Shown here in pieces: positions 44,846 to 54,300 of a DNA stretch of 64,000 nucleotides. The DNA is from an uncultured Clostridia bacterium. GTDB lineage: Bacteria; Bacillota; Clostridia; TANB77; CAG-508. Below the pieces are notes generated by a model. That model was not told where the DNA came from. It saw nothing but the letters and a program-made list of their open reading frames with translations, and did not search any database. The stretch lies in contig CANPFR010000005.1 in NCBI GenBank assembly GCA_947573445.1, forward strand, positions 53,859 to 117,858, read 5' to 3'. How positions within the stretch are numbered: the first letter of the stretch is position 1; every line of letters starts with the position of its first letter. The translations under genes and the position numbers were made by a program.

Positions 44846-46633
44846 TTAACGTTCTGAAACATAGTTTCCATCTATTATATATCCAATATTTATTGTTCCA
44901 TTTCCTCCTGCTCCTCCATTATTATTTTTTCCACCATTAGCTTCAATTGTACCACTATATTCTGTTTTGCTTGTTGTAAATATATTTATTGAGCCACCTC
45001 CTGAACAACCACCATCTACAGAAAATGCAGTACTATTAACTGCTATCGCTCCTGGAGAACCATTCGATGAAATTTTTGAATGATTATATAATTCTTTACA
45101 ATAAATTACTAGTAAACCTCCTGTACCGTTTTTTATCTCAATATTGTCTCCATATCCTATTCCTCCTGGATTCCCAGCTCCTCCTCCTGCACTATAGCTA
45201 AGGGCATAAGAACCTAATGCATTTCCTCCGTTCATCGTTGCATTTTTTTCGATACTAGAAAATCCCACATCCTCCCAAACTGCACTCACCGAACCACTTC
45301 CAGCCCCTCCAGAGTATGATGTGCCTTTAGCACCAGCTCCTGAAATCGCAGTATAACGATGCGAATAAGTATTGTGACTATACGCTGAACCAGAACCACC
45401 TCCTCCTGTTGACCTTTCTGTACCATCTTTTCCCTTTTCACCTTGCATGATAGAATACTCTGTACCTGGTTCTGTATAAGTCACTTCCTTTCCACCATCT
45501 TCTCCATCTTTGGCTACCTTTTCATATATTCCATTTCTATTTTTATATAAATATATATTCTGTCCTTCCGCTCTTGCACCTCTTGCTGTCATACTGATTT
45601 CTCCGTTATTAGTCAATGTTCCCGTACAATAGATGACTAATCCTTTTGGTCCTCCATACCCATTCTCGCTTTTACATGCTGTTAACTTTACTCCTTCATC
45701 AATCGTCAAGTTTCCATTGACTTTTAAAACAACTGTATTTTGAGCCTCTTCATTTTCTGTTGCCACATCATTGCTGCTGTCTCCAAATTCATAAGTTTTC
45801 TCTTCTGGTATTAGATTTGCCCCTCTTACACTTGTTGTTCCCGTTAATACTAAATCTTCGTTATATACAATTGCATTAATTCCATGTGATACCATTTCCC
45901 CCTGCCCTGCTATTTGTATTTCTCGATTTCCATCTTCTGTCATTTGCTCAATTGCTTTTTGAAGTGATTCATAGGGTTTCTTATATTTACTAGCTAGCAA
46001 AACTTTTATATCTTTGCTATATTCTTCACCATTTACTGTTCCAGTTACTTTAAAATTCACAATTTCTTCTGTTCCATTTGTTGTATAGGGTCTTTCAGGC
46101 TCTACTTTTGTAATTTCTCCGTCTTTCATCTCTGCATCAAAATCTATGGTCAATGGTGTTCCAATTTCTTGGCTGTAATTTTCTGGTTCTGTTCCATCTT
46201 CCAAGGTTATTCTTATATTGCTAATCAATGGCTTTGGTCCTGACTTATAGATTTCTTCTACAATATTTCCATCTACATCAACTGTTATTACATAACCATC
46301 TTTACTAATTTCGATCTTTTCATTTTCTATCGTTTCATAGCCATCAATTTCTTTACTTGATGTTTTTTCTTCTAAAAAATCATTAAATGTTTTGGAACTG
46401 ATATATTTTTCCATTTTCCATTCGCTTAATATTAGATTAAACCTCTCTTCTACTGCTACCTTTTTATTCTTGCTAGTAGCATTAGTGGCTTTGTTTAGGA
46501 TTCCATCACTGCCTGAAATGAGATTTAAACTAACTCCTGCTAAAATCAATAATACAATAATTGTTATCACTAAGGCAATTAGTGTAATTCCTGAATTTGG
46601 ACTTATTAGAGACCTCTCCGTTAATTTTTTCAT
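44846..46633 (-). CDS. Prepilin-like Gly-rich surface protein
   Basis: The head PNSGITLIALVITIIVLLILAGVSLNLI is a type III (prepilin) signal with one long helix; the usual Glu at +5 is absent (GITLIAL). A stalk (residues about 40-220) is followed by a Gly-rich part (YGGPKGLVIYCTGTLTNNGEISMTARGARAEG, STGGGGSGSAYSHN, SGAGAKGTSYSGGAGSGS, AGGGAGNPGGIGYGD, INIGYIIDGN) that recalls beta-helix and Gly-rich adhesins. The start at 46633 follows GGAGG. It is the last of three related genes; the assembly machinery is not in the window. Confidence 0.75.
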   Translation of the reverse strand: MKKLTERSLISPNSGITLIALVITIIVLLILAGVSLNLISGSDGILNKATNATSKNKKVAVEERFNLILSEWKMEKYISSKTFNDFLEEKTSSKEIDGYETIENEKIEISKDGYVITVDVDGNIVEEIYKSGPKPLISNIRITLEDGTEPENYSQEIGTPLTIDFDAEMKDGEITKVEPERPYTTNGTEEIVNFKVTGTVNGEEYSKDIKVLLASKYKKPYESLQKAIEQMTEDGNREIQIAGQGEMVSHGINAIVYNEDLVLTGTTSVRGANLIPEEKTYEFGDSSNDVATENEEAQNTVVLKVNGNLTIDEGVKLTACKSENGYGGPKGLVIYCTGTLTNNGEISMTARGARAEGQNIYLYKNRNGIYEKVAKDGEDGGKEVTYTEPGTEYSIMQGEKGKDGTERSTGGGGSGSAYSHNTYSHRYTAISGAGAKGTSYSGGAGSGSVSAVWEDVGFSSIEKNATMNGGNALGSYALSYSAGGGAGNPGGIGYGDNIEIKNGTGGLLVIYCKELYNHSKISSNGSPGAIAVNSTAFSVDGGCSGGGSINIFTTSKTEYSGTIEANGGKNNNGGAGGNGTINIGYIIDGNYVSER

Positions 46634-46748
46634 AATTCCCTCCATTTTTCATATTTTCTTGACACCCCATCTTTTTATGTCTCTCAGAGGCCCCAGAATG
46701 CGTTTTTAGGTATGTTTTTGAATAAATGAATGATTTTTCATTTCATTT
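46569..46748. repeat. Near-identical 180-bp direct repeat, copy 1
   Basis: It covers the first codons and upstream region of the 46633 gene and the tail of the next gene. It matches 48149-48328 with only a few differences (for example GCGTTTTT/GTGTTTTT), far more alike than the rest of these genes. Confidence 0.9.
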
Positions 46749-48213
46749 GCCATACTTTGGTATTGGTATCTTGGTTTAACTCAATCCCCGTTAAAGAAAT
46801 AACTGGTCGAAGACCATAATTATAGCCAAGATTATGAATATAAATTTGTCCTTCACAATACATATAAAATACATCACTTGAGTTATTAGAATATGGAGAT
46901 GCAAACCAATATAATCCATTTGAATATTTTTTCTGTGATACTTGATGTCTTTCACTATCTTCCATATTTACCAAATCTATTAATCGAAATAAACCTATTG
47001 CTTTATCTGTAAATGTTACAACTTGCTCATTTTTTCCCACCACTTCTGTTAACATCAGTGTTCTAATTCCAGTTATTTTACTCATCATTTCTTCTGCTCG
47101 AAATATAGCTCCTGTTGTGGTTTCAGAAGGTGTTTCTCCTTTTATTTTAGTAAAATAACCATAATTATAGCCTACATTCGAATTATCTGTTCCTTTTAAG
47201 ATTATTTTCTCAAAGTTATTATATAAACCAGCTACCATATACATATTCTCATTATCAATCGAACCAGAAGTACAGAAATTGTTTTCATAACTTTGTCGCT
47301 GTTCAGCATTAGCAGCCCATTTTCCAATTGTTCCAGCCTCATCCTTCTCAAAATTCTTAATGGAGCCCCAATCATAATACAAACCTGCTGGAATTCCTGT
47401 ACTAATCAATTGTAAATCATAAGTATCATTTTCCTGTTTTTCGATATTCATAATTCTCCAACCATTATCTGCTGTATATTGAAACTCATTATGATAAACA
47501 TCGGTATAAGGCACTTCATAATGTACAAATTCTCCTATTATTTTTTCTATATCAATTGGTTCTATGATTTGAACATCGCAATTTGCCGTATAGCCTGCAC
47601 AACTTGCCGTAATTGTTGCCGTTCCTTGCGTTACTGCTGTCACGGTTGCGGTTGTTCCATTTCCTGAAATGGTTACTACATTCGTATCCGAACTTATCCA
47701 TGTAATTGCTCCTGTTATTCCGATTAAATTGGCGGTCAAATGTGCAGTTGGAGCATCTTTTCCTTCCTCTCGTTTTAAATTTAAAGTCGTTGGTGAAATG
47801 ACGATTCCTTTTTGTTCTATTTTTAGTTCACCTTCTTCGTTGATGGTTCCTGTTATTGTACCATTGGTTCCTGTATAAATTACTTTGCCTTCTGAGTCAC
47901 ATGCGATATTTCCATTTGGAGTTTGAAATCCATTTAGATTTTCAATAAGATAATCTCTTAAAGAGGTTCCATTATGATTTTCATAATATCCTATTTTTAC
48001 TTCTACAACTGCTAGACCTAGCTCTTCTTCAGCACTTCCGTGCTTGGTTTTGTCCACTGCGGTGGAGGCTTTTCCTAAGATACCGTCACTTCCTGATATG
48101 AGATTTAGACTAATGCCTGCTAGGATTAGCAAGACTATGATGGTGATGACTAAGGCAATTAGTGTAATTCCTGAATTTGGACTTATTAGAGACCTCTCCG
48201 TTAATTTTTTCAT
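46738..48213 (-). CDS. Prepilin-like protein with Big2 domain
   Basis: It has the same GITLIALVITIIVLLILAG head, then a bacterial Ig-like (Big2) domain near residues 130-210 (ISPTTLNLKREEG, ITWISSDTNVVTISGNGTTATVTAVTQGTATITASCAGYTANCDVQI) and a C-terminal domain (GWRIMNIEKQENDTYDLQLISTGIPAG...LRPVISLTGIELN) shared with the next gene upstream. Probably extracellular, adhesin-like. The start at 48213 follows GGAGG. Confidence 0.78.
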   Translation of the reverse strand: MKKLTERSLISPNSGITLIALVITIIVLLILAGISLNLISGSDGILGKASTAVDKTKHGSAEEELGLAVVEVKIGYYENHNGTSLRDYLIENLNGFQTPNGNIACDSEGKVIYTGTNGTITGTINEEGELKIEQKGIVISPTTLNLKREEGKDAPTAHLTANLIGITGAITWISSDTNVVTISGNGTTATVTAVTQGTATITASCAGYTANCDVQIIEPIDIEKIIGEFVHYEVPYTDVYHNEFQYTADNGWRIMNIEKQENDTYDLQLISTGIPAGLYYDWGSIKNFEKDEAGTIGKWAANAEQRQSYENNFCTSGSIDNENMYMVAGLYNNFEKIILKGTDNSNVGYNYGYFTKIKGETPSETTTGAIFRAEEMMSKITGIRTLMLTEVVGKNEQVVTFTDKAIGLFRLIDLVNMEDSERHQVSQKKYSNGLYWFASPYSNNSSDVFYMYCEGQIYIHNLGYNYGLRPVISLTGIELNQDTNTKVWQMK

Positions 48214-48328
48214 AATTCCCTCCATTTTTCATATTTTCTTGACACCCCATCTTTTTATGTCTCTCAGAGGCCCCAGAATGTGTTTTTAGGTATGTTTTTG
48301 AATGAATGAATGATTTTTCATTTCATTT
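48149..48328. repeat. Near-identical 180-bp direct repeat, copy 2
   Basis: Partner of 46569-46748, exactly 1580 bp away; it spans the head and 5' region of the Big2 gene. Confidence 0.9.
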
Positions 48329-48334
48329 TTCTAA

Positions 48335-50353
48335 TTATTCAATTCCCCAGACTCCATTTGATACTTTATTGATTTTTATTCCATCTTTTAACGTTATCAC
48401 TGGTCGAAGCCCTATATTATACCAGGTTCTTGTATCCATTGTCCCTTGCCAGCCAAGCATAATCCACATATAATTTTCTTGTGCTGGTGTAGCTAACCAA
48501 TAATTGAAATCTGCCTTATTGGAATATTTGCACAATATATGATTTTCTAGTGATACGCGGGTAGTATCATTTGCTAAACTTTCATTATATTGGTCTCCAT
48601 GCCTTAATTTATTTAATTCTTTAAACGTTAAATTACTTATCTTTTTGGCTTTATCGGTTAATAGGATAGCTGCTGTATCAGCATTGTATTCTGAGCTTGG
48701 TTGTTTATTTTCAATTGGCTCCCAGTAATAGGTTTGCCCTCCTGCTACATTTGTTCCTTTTTCTAATTGAGAAATTGGAATCTTTGAGAAGTTTTCTATC
48801 AATCCGTAAGCTACTCTTTCACTAGTTGTTCCCGTATCTCCATACCAATCATTTTCTATATCAATAGCTTTATTCCAAAATATCGGAATGCCTGTTGAAA
48901 TCAATTTTGTCCCTGAATAGGTTTTTGTTTGTTCATTGTAAGTTCCTAAGTCTAAAATTTTCCAACCATACTTTCCATTTACTGAATTATCATATCTTAC
49001 ATATGCATTGCCTGTCGTATCTGCTGTCATATCTGTGTAGATGACTGGATATATTATATTGGAACCAATTCTTAATGATTCCTCAAAAGCTAAAACTTCA
49101 TGCAACTTAAAGGGAAGATCACAAAATACAATTATACTTGCTGTATTTTCTGGAATGACTACAGTATCTACTTCTTCTAGCGTTCCAGTTCCTCTTTGAG
49201 GATAAGATTCTCTTTTTATTTCTTTTCCTTCTTCATCCAAAAAGATACATGGTAACGCTCTATCGTATCCTGTACTATAATCAATTGTATAATTAACTTT
49301 CAATCTATTTTTCCAAGTTGATTCATCTACTAAAAATTTGACACTATATCCACCAGTACCAATTTGAAAACCTGGCAACGGATTATGATAATTATTATAT
49401 AAAACATACGTATCAATATTTCCATCATAAGCTAATTCCGTTAAAGCATCGTCTGCACTTTTTTGTACTTCTTTTTCACTTTCTGCAAAAATCTCTGGAC
49501 ATTTTTTGCATTCGGTTTTGGCTTTTATTTTCTGCATTCCACCTTGTATTTTTATTGCTCCTGTATATTTTACCCAAGTTACGCCTTCATCTACACTATA
49601 ATAATTGATAAAATCTCCCGTTTCATCGTATGTTATCTCAATGTTGTTTTTAGCTCCCTCTACACCAGTCAAGGTTAGTAGTGGATAGGCTAAGCTAACC
49701 TCTGGAATCACTGGTGCTTGTGGCATCTTTAGAAGAATTGTCTCTTCTTTCCTTTTTCCATTTTCTGTTGTTATAATAAGCTTAAATTCTTCTTCTATTT
49801 TTATGGTACAATTTATTTTGACTTGTTCTTTTCCATTTCCTTTTTCTATTGTTCCATCAGGCAATTCTATTTGCTTGATTTTATCTTCTATGGTTGTAAT
49901 TGTTACTTCTAATTGAACATTATTTTCATCTACTGAAATTGTCTGATACATTACTTCTATGCCACTTGCATCAGTTTCTTCAATCTTTAAATTAAGATCT
50001 ATTATATATTTTACAAATATTCCATTTTTTTTCATTCTGATTTTTTTATCATTCGCTGTTTCATCTTCTATTTTAGCCTCATAGTTTCCTAATTTTCCAT
50101 CTGCCCACTCTTGTGTTATATCTCCTAATGTTGCTTTACCCAATTTGTCTATTTGCAATTCTTGTAAAGCCAATATTAATTGTTCCTTCATTTCAGCTTG
50201 TATCTGTGCCGTATTCGATTTCTTTGCTTTTCCTAGGATACCATTACTTCCTGATATGAGGTTTAGGCTGACTCCTGCTAGGATTAATAGCACAATGATG
50301 GTAATGATTAGGGCAATTAACGTTATCCCCTTTCTTTTCTTAAAACTCTTCAT
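48335..50353 (-). CDS. Prepilin-like large surface protein
   Basis: The head KGITLIALIITIIVLLILAGVSLNLISGSNGI is followed by alternating beta-rich segments (residues about 130-300), an inserted domain (TELAYDGNIDTYVLYNNYHNPLPGFQIGTGGYSVKF, WKNRLKVNYTIDYS) and the shared C-terminal domain (GWKILDLGTYNEQTKTYSGTKLISTGIP...FNYWLATPAQENYMWIM...GLRPVITLKDGIKIN). First gene of the trio. No repeat copy precedes it. Confidence 0.78.
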   Translation of the reverse strand: MKSFKKRKGITLIALIITIIVLLILAGVSLNLISGSNGILGKAKKSNTAQIQAEMKEQLILALQELQIDKLGKATLGDITQEWADGKLGNYEAKIEDETANDKKIRMKKNGIFVKYIIDLNLKIEETDASGIEVMYQTISVDENNVQLEVTITTIEDKIKQIELPDGTIEKGNGKEQVKINCTIKIEEEFKLIITTENGKRKEETILLKMPQAPVIPEVSLAYPLLTLTGVEGAKNNIEITYDETGDFINYYSVDEGVTWVKYTGAIKIQGGMQKIKAKTECKKCPEIFAESEKEVQKSADDALTELAYDGNIDTYVLYNNYHNPLPGFQIGTGGYSVKFLVDESTWKNRLKVNYTIDYSTGYDRALPCIFLDEEGKEIKRESYPQRGTGTLEEVDTVVIPENTASIIVFCDLPFKLHEVLAFEESLRIGSNIIYPVIYTDMTADTTGNAYVRYDNSVNGKYGWKILDLGTYNEQTKTYSGTKLISTGIPIFWNKAIDIENDWYGDTGTTSERVAYGLIENFSKIPISQLEKGTNVAGGQTYYWEPIENKQPSSEYNADTAAILLTDKAKKISNLTFKELNKLRHGDQYNESLANDTTRVSLENHILCKYSNKADFNYWLATPAQENYMWIMLGWQGTMDTRTWYNIGLRPVITLKDGIKINKVSNGVWGIE

Positions 50354-50595
50354 ATTTTACTCCTTTTTCATCTAAATAAACATTTGCATTGTTAGGATAT
50401 CATTCATTTAAATGCTTGTCAATGACTCCAAATCATTTGTAATCAAAATGAAATATTTATTTTGGATTATAAATCTATTTTACCTAATTTATAAACTAAA
50501 CAATCCATTTTCGCAAAATTTTTTGGATTTTTGCTAAAAATATTGACAAATTTCAGAAACTAAAATATAATACTTAATAGGTTCATTTTAGACAT

Positions 50596-50671
50596 GCCAA
50601 TATAGCTCAGTTGGTAGAGCAACAGATTCGTAACCTGTAGGTCGGCGGTTCGATTCCGCCTATTGGCTCCA
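50596..50671 (+). tRNA. tRNA-Thr (anticodon CGT)
   Basis: Acceptor GCCAATA/TATTGGC with TCCA, D-arm AGCTCAGTTGGTAGAGC, anticodon loop TTCGTAA, T-arm GGCGGTTCGATTCCGCC. It reads ACG. Confidence 0.95.
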
Positions 50672-50680
50672 CTTAAGTAA

Positions 50681-50737
50681 AATCGTCGCACTTTGGCGAA
50701 AACATTGATAAATCAACTGTAAAAGGTTGATTTTTTC
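50681..50737 (+). terminator. tRNA-Thr trailer and terminator
   Basis: AATCGTCGCAC...CGAAAA, then AAATCAAC-tgtaaaa-GGTTGATTTTTT; the same element as after tRNA-Leu. Confidence 0.75.
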
Positions 50738-50842
50738 TATTTTGTAGAAATTTTCGACTGTAAGGAAAAAAAGTTTCGTACAAAGAATTAAATATTATCT
50801 TCTATGGGAACAACTATTTTCTTAGTGGCGATTTTTACAAAT

Positions 50843-51013
50843 TTAACTAGACTTTTTATTTTTTAAAATAACAACTAGATAAGTAGAAAAATAGATAATA
50901 TACAATATAACAATAAATACCCATATACTAAATGGCAATAACATATAAATATTATTTGTATCTATAAAATTTTTATAGCATATTGCACTAAAATTGCCGA
51001 TTAAGAAATAAAA
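50843..51013 (-). CDS. Possible small membrane protein
   Basis: The open frame FFIFYFLIGNFSAICYKNFIDTNNIYMLLPFSIWVFIVILYIIYFSTYLVVILKNKKSS contains two hydrophobic stretches, right after the 51025 gene. No good start codon is visible; AAAGGTG lies near the possible start. Weak. Confidence 0.3.
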   Translation of the reverse strand, partial: FYFLIGNFSAICYKNFIDTNNIYMLLPFSIWVFIVILYIIYFSTYLVVILKNKKSS

Positions 51014-51024
51014 AATAAAAAATT

Positions 51025-51783
51025 CTATAACACCTTTAAAAATTTTTTTATTGCATATATATTAATTTGTTTACATTCATCTTTTTCTAATTTTAAATTT
51101 TCTAAACTATTAATTTTCAGACATTTTATTGATTTTGTTTTATCTTTTAATTCTTCTAATTGTTTTAATTCAGAAAATGTTCTTTCTCCTTTTTGTATTT
51201 CAAGCAACTTTATTCCCATATCAATTGCAAAATTAGAACTTTCGTTATTTTTTGATTTGATATATGTTTTATATGCTTCAATGTCAGTAGCTGGAATATG
51301 TTGTTCTAGATATTGTAATTTCTCGTTTAATTCTTTATTTAAAGTATTTAATTCCTCTTGATAAATAGTTTTATTGTACATTTTTTCACAAGTTTCATCT
51401 AATTTATTTTTTATTCTTATAAAATATGATATATCATTTATGTTAGCGTTTAAAATTGAATGTTTTAATTCGGTTAAGCATAGTTGATATTTATTTTTTT
51501 CTTGTGATATTTCTTTACAAATTGGAAGTAATTCGTAAATCTTGTGAAGGTTAGCATCTTTTTTTAATAAATTATCAATCTCTTCTATATAGTTAATTTT
51601 TTTAAATAATTGATAAAACTTTTCAATGGTATTTGTCTTTTCATAGTAAAAACTAAACATATATATAGCATATAGTATATTTTTTATTATATTTTCTTTT
51701 TCTTTATTAAACTTTTTACTTGAAAATAAATATATATAAATATTTAGAGCATCTTTCGAATACATTAAATCATAAATTTTCAT
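51025..51783 (-). CDS. Hypothetical helical protein, 252 aa
   Basis: It is Lys-, Ile- and Asn-rich with long helices and coiled coil near residues 120-180 (KLDETCEKMYNKTIYQEELNTLNKELNEKLQYLEQHI). Very AT-rich codons. No family recognised. It is in the accessory patch after tRNA-Thr; AGGAGGT lies before the ATG. Confidence 0.5.
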   Translation of the reverse strand: MKIYDLMYSKDALNIYIYLFSSKKFNKEKENIIKNILYAIYMFSFYYEKTNTIEKFYQLFKKINYIEEIDNLLKKDANLHKIYELLPICKEISQEKNKYQLCLTELKHSILNANINDISYFIRIKNKLDETCEKMYNKTIYQEELNTLNKELNEKLQYLEQHIPATDIEAYKTYIKSKNNESSNFAIDMGIKLLEIQKGERTFSELKQLEELKDKTKSIKCLKINSLENLKLEKDECKQINIYAIKKFLKVL

Positions 51784-51808
51784 TCTTTTCTTGGTACCTC
51801 CTATAAAA

Positions 51809-52253
51809 TCACATGTTTTCTATATCGTTAATTATATTTTCTAAAGTATAATTTAATACTTTTTCTCTATTGAATGAGGTATCGACAAACCAAATATTTA
51901 ATTCTTTACATTCTTTTTCATATTCTATACTTTTAGATATCCAATGTTTAGAATGTTCCAAAATATGTTCATCACTTCTATCACAAGTCCAATCTTTTTC
52001 ATTTTGATATTTCCTTATTTCATTAAAATGTTCATCAATAGTTTGTCTTGGAGTTCCTAAGAAAAGTAGTATGGTATCTTCTTCCACCTTTACTATTTAT
52101 GTTATTGTTAGGTAAAACTTCTTGAAAAACCCTTCTAATATCATCTCCAATTAGAATATGATAATTAGAATATTTTTTTGAAATCATTTTAGCAAGCGTT
52201 GATTTTCCAGAACGTGAGCTTCCGAATATTGCAATATTTTTCATAAATATCAT
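51809..52253 (-). pseudogene. P-loop kinase-like gene, frameshifted (not at CGG)
   Basis: The N-terminal part reads KNIAIFGSSRSGKSTLAKMISKKY (Walker A), then DDIRRVFQEVLPNNN. The frame is lost near 52087: the zero frame goes astray after NSKGG, while the +1 frame continues EEDTILLFLGTPRQTIDEHFNEIRK...FVDTSFNREKVLN. The break lies in AAAGGTGGAAGAAG, with no CGG, and residues may be missing. It looks like a decaying adenylate-kinase-like gene. Confidence 0.6.
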
Positions 52254-52321
52254 TCCTTCTTGATTTTTATTTATAATTTTTCTAATAAAATTATACTATA
52301 AATATTAAAAATTTCATATTT

Positions 52322-54286
52322 TTAAATGATTCCGCTCGTTTTTATATATTCCACAATCCTTTTTATTTCATTGGCCAATGTATCTTGATATTCTGGCTCT
52401 TTTATCTCATTTACTCGATCATATCCATAACGGTTTAAGAAACGATATGTATCAATTTCAAGCAATTCTTTTTTAGTGATTTTTTTAGTGGTAATTGGCA
52501 AATTTTTGCCAGTTTTTTGGTCAATAATACTAAGTACTTTGCTGTCAATAATGACAAAATTCTTTTTCAAAATTTTCTCTACTCTACGTAAATAACTTAC
52601 CTCTTCTGCTATTAATTCATCTTGGGCATTTTCTTTAACAAACATCTGAATTTCAGCAATTAATTCATGAATACTGTAATTGTAAGAAAGCGGCATTTTA
52701 GTTTTAAATGTCTTTTTAATGGCATTTTGCCTAATCTGAATTTGGTCAAGCATGGTTTCATCTAATTTATTTCTACCCGTAAATCTCCCAATGAACTTTT
52801 TAAAAGCACTTTTTTCTTCTATAATTTCAGCATCGTCTCTTAATTTTCTAAGTTCTGCTTCACAGCGAATATCTTTAATCGTTTCTGCAATTTCTTTTTT
52901 AAGCTCATTTTCCTCAATAATACTAATTTCATCAAATCTCGTTATTCTTTTGCTAATGCCAGCTTTGGCATTATTCAAATAATTGAGCAAAATATTAACT
53001 TGTAAATTAGTTCCCGATATTTTTTCTAATGCTTCTTTATCTTTCTTAGGCGACATGATATCAATTTTGGAAGATATTGCCTTTAATAAAGAGTCCAATT
53101 CTTCTGCAAAATTTTTCATTTCAAATGCATTATTTAGTGCTTTGTAATTAGAATCTATGGCTTCTGCAATTCTGGCATGATTTTGCTGTTTGGCAATTAA
53201 ATTTTTGATATTCGTTAGTAATGTTCCAACAATTGCAATATTTTCTGAAATCTCTGATTTAAGAAAAGCAATGGTAGGGTCTAATTCTTTTTCTGGTGTT
53301 TCTTCTGCCTCTTCTGTTGTCATTTCTTTAGCTTGCTCTTCTTGCCTGTTTGGGGTATTATATTTTTCACGAATTTGCCTAAATTCATCTTTTAGATAAG
53401 TTATCAAATCCATTTTCCAATCTGTAATAAAATTAGCATTTTCTTTTCGCATTTGGCAAATTTGTGTTGTTTTGTCTTTTAAAGAAGTAAGTTCTCCATT
53501 AATTCTTGCAATATCTTCTAAATCACTTTGTTTATCCGCCTCTGTTGTGTCCTGTTCATAATTTTCTTGTTCCATGGTAAAATGATGATTTGCAAGCAAT
53601 TGTTCTAATTTTCGAATGTTTTCATAATGCATCGCATTTTCATCATCCCATTTTACACAAGCTTTCAGTTTTTGATTAACTGAATCTATATTTTCTAATA
53701 TATTCTCATATAACTGTGTTTTTTCGTCTTCTGACAAGATTTCTGTCTCTTGAAGTTCTAGTTCCAATTGATAAGTTGGAAAAAAAACAGGTTCTTCTGA
53801 ATCATCTGGAATTTCTTCTATTTTTTTAACTTGTGTAAAAGGTGCCACCAAAGTTGTGCCATTGGCTAAATGCAAATATGGAATTTCTTCTCCTAACACA
53901 AAGTGTAACATCACAGGACGAGACAAATTGGCCACATTTTCACTTTGTGCTTTTTCTCGATCAGAAACAGCCATGAAAAAATCGTTGACAAAAGAATTCC
54001 TTTTCAGTTTATCAATTTCACCAATATTGGTTGCTTTATATATGGTACAATTTTCTCTTTCTTGGTTGGTATAAAAGTTTTTTACAATGGCTGTATACAT
54101 TGTTTTTATCTGATCAATACTGGAAGTTAATTCTTCTTTTGTATACAAAATCGTATCTTCTTTTTGAAACAAAAACAAAATGTCATTTTCTGCATGACCA
54201 AAAAACAATCGATGTGCCATCGCATTTTCTTCCATTTGATAAGTGTTTATTACATTCAATTCTTCTTTCGTTACTTTCGATTCCAT
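52322..54286 (-). CDS. Hypothetical cytoplasmic coiled-coil protein, 654 aa
   Basis: The N-terminal 180 residues form a compact domain (YKATNIGEIDKLKRNSFVNDFFMAVSD, RPVMLHFVLGEEIPYLHLANGTTLVAPFTQV) whose order of elements faintly recalls ADP-ribosyltransferase folds; no catalytic set is convincing. The rest (200-560) is helical and coiled, with a basic segment KKFIGRFTGRNKLDE. No signal or span. It lies 14 bp after the Lon-like gene and is probably co-transcribed. Family not recognised. Confidence 0.6.
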   Translation of the reverse strand: MESKVTKEELNVINTYQMEENAMAHRLFFGHAENDILFLFQKEDTILYTKEELTSSIDQIKTMYTAIVKNFYTNQERENCTIYKATNIGEIDKLKRNSFVNDFFMAVSDREKAQSENVANLSRPVMLHFVLGEEIPYLHLANGTTLVAPFTQVKKIEEIPDDSEEPVFFPTYQLELELQETEILSEDEKTQLYENILENIDSVNQKLKACVKWDDENAMHYENIRKLEQLLANHHFTMEQENYEQDTTEADKQSDLEDIARINGELTSLKDKTTQICQMRKENANFITDWKMDLITYLKDEFRQIREKYNTPNRQEEQAKEMTTEEAEETPEKELDPTIAFLKSEISENIAIVGTLLTNIKNLIAKQQNHARIAEAIDSNYKALNNAFEMKNFAEELDSLLKAISSKIDIMSPKKDKEALEKISGTNLQVNILLNYLNNAKAGISKRITRFDEISIIEENELKKEIAETIKDIRCEAELRKLRDDAEIIEEKSAFKKFIGRFTGRNKLDETMLDQIQIRQNAIKKTFKTKMPLSYNYSIHELIAEIQMFVKENAQDELIAEEVSYLRRVEKILKKNFVIIDSKVLSIIDQKTGKNLPITTKKITKKELLEIDTYRFLNRYGYDRVNEIKEPEYQDTLANEIKRIVEYIKTSGII

Positions 54287-54300
54287 GAATCCTCCTTTAT

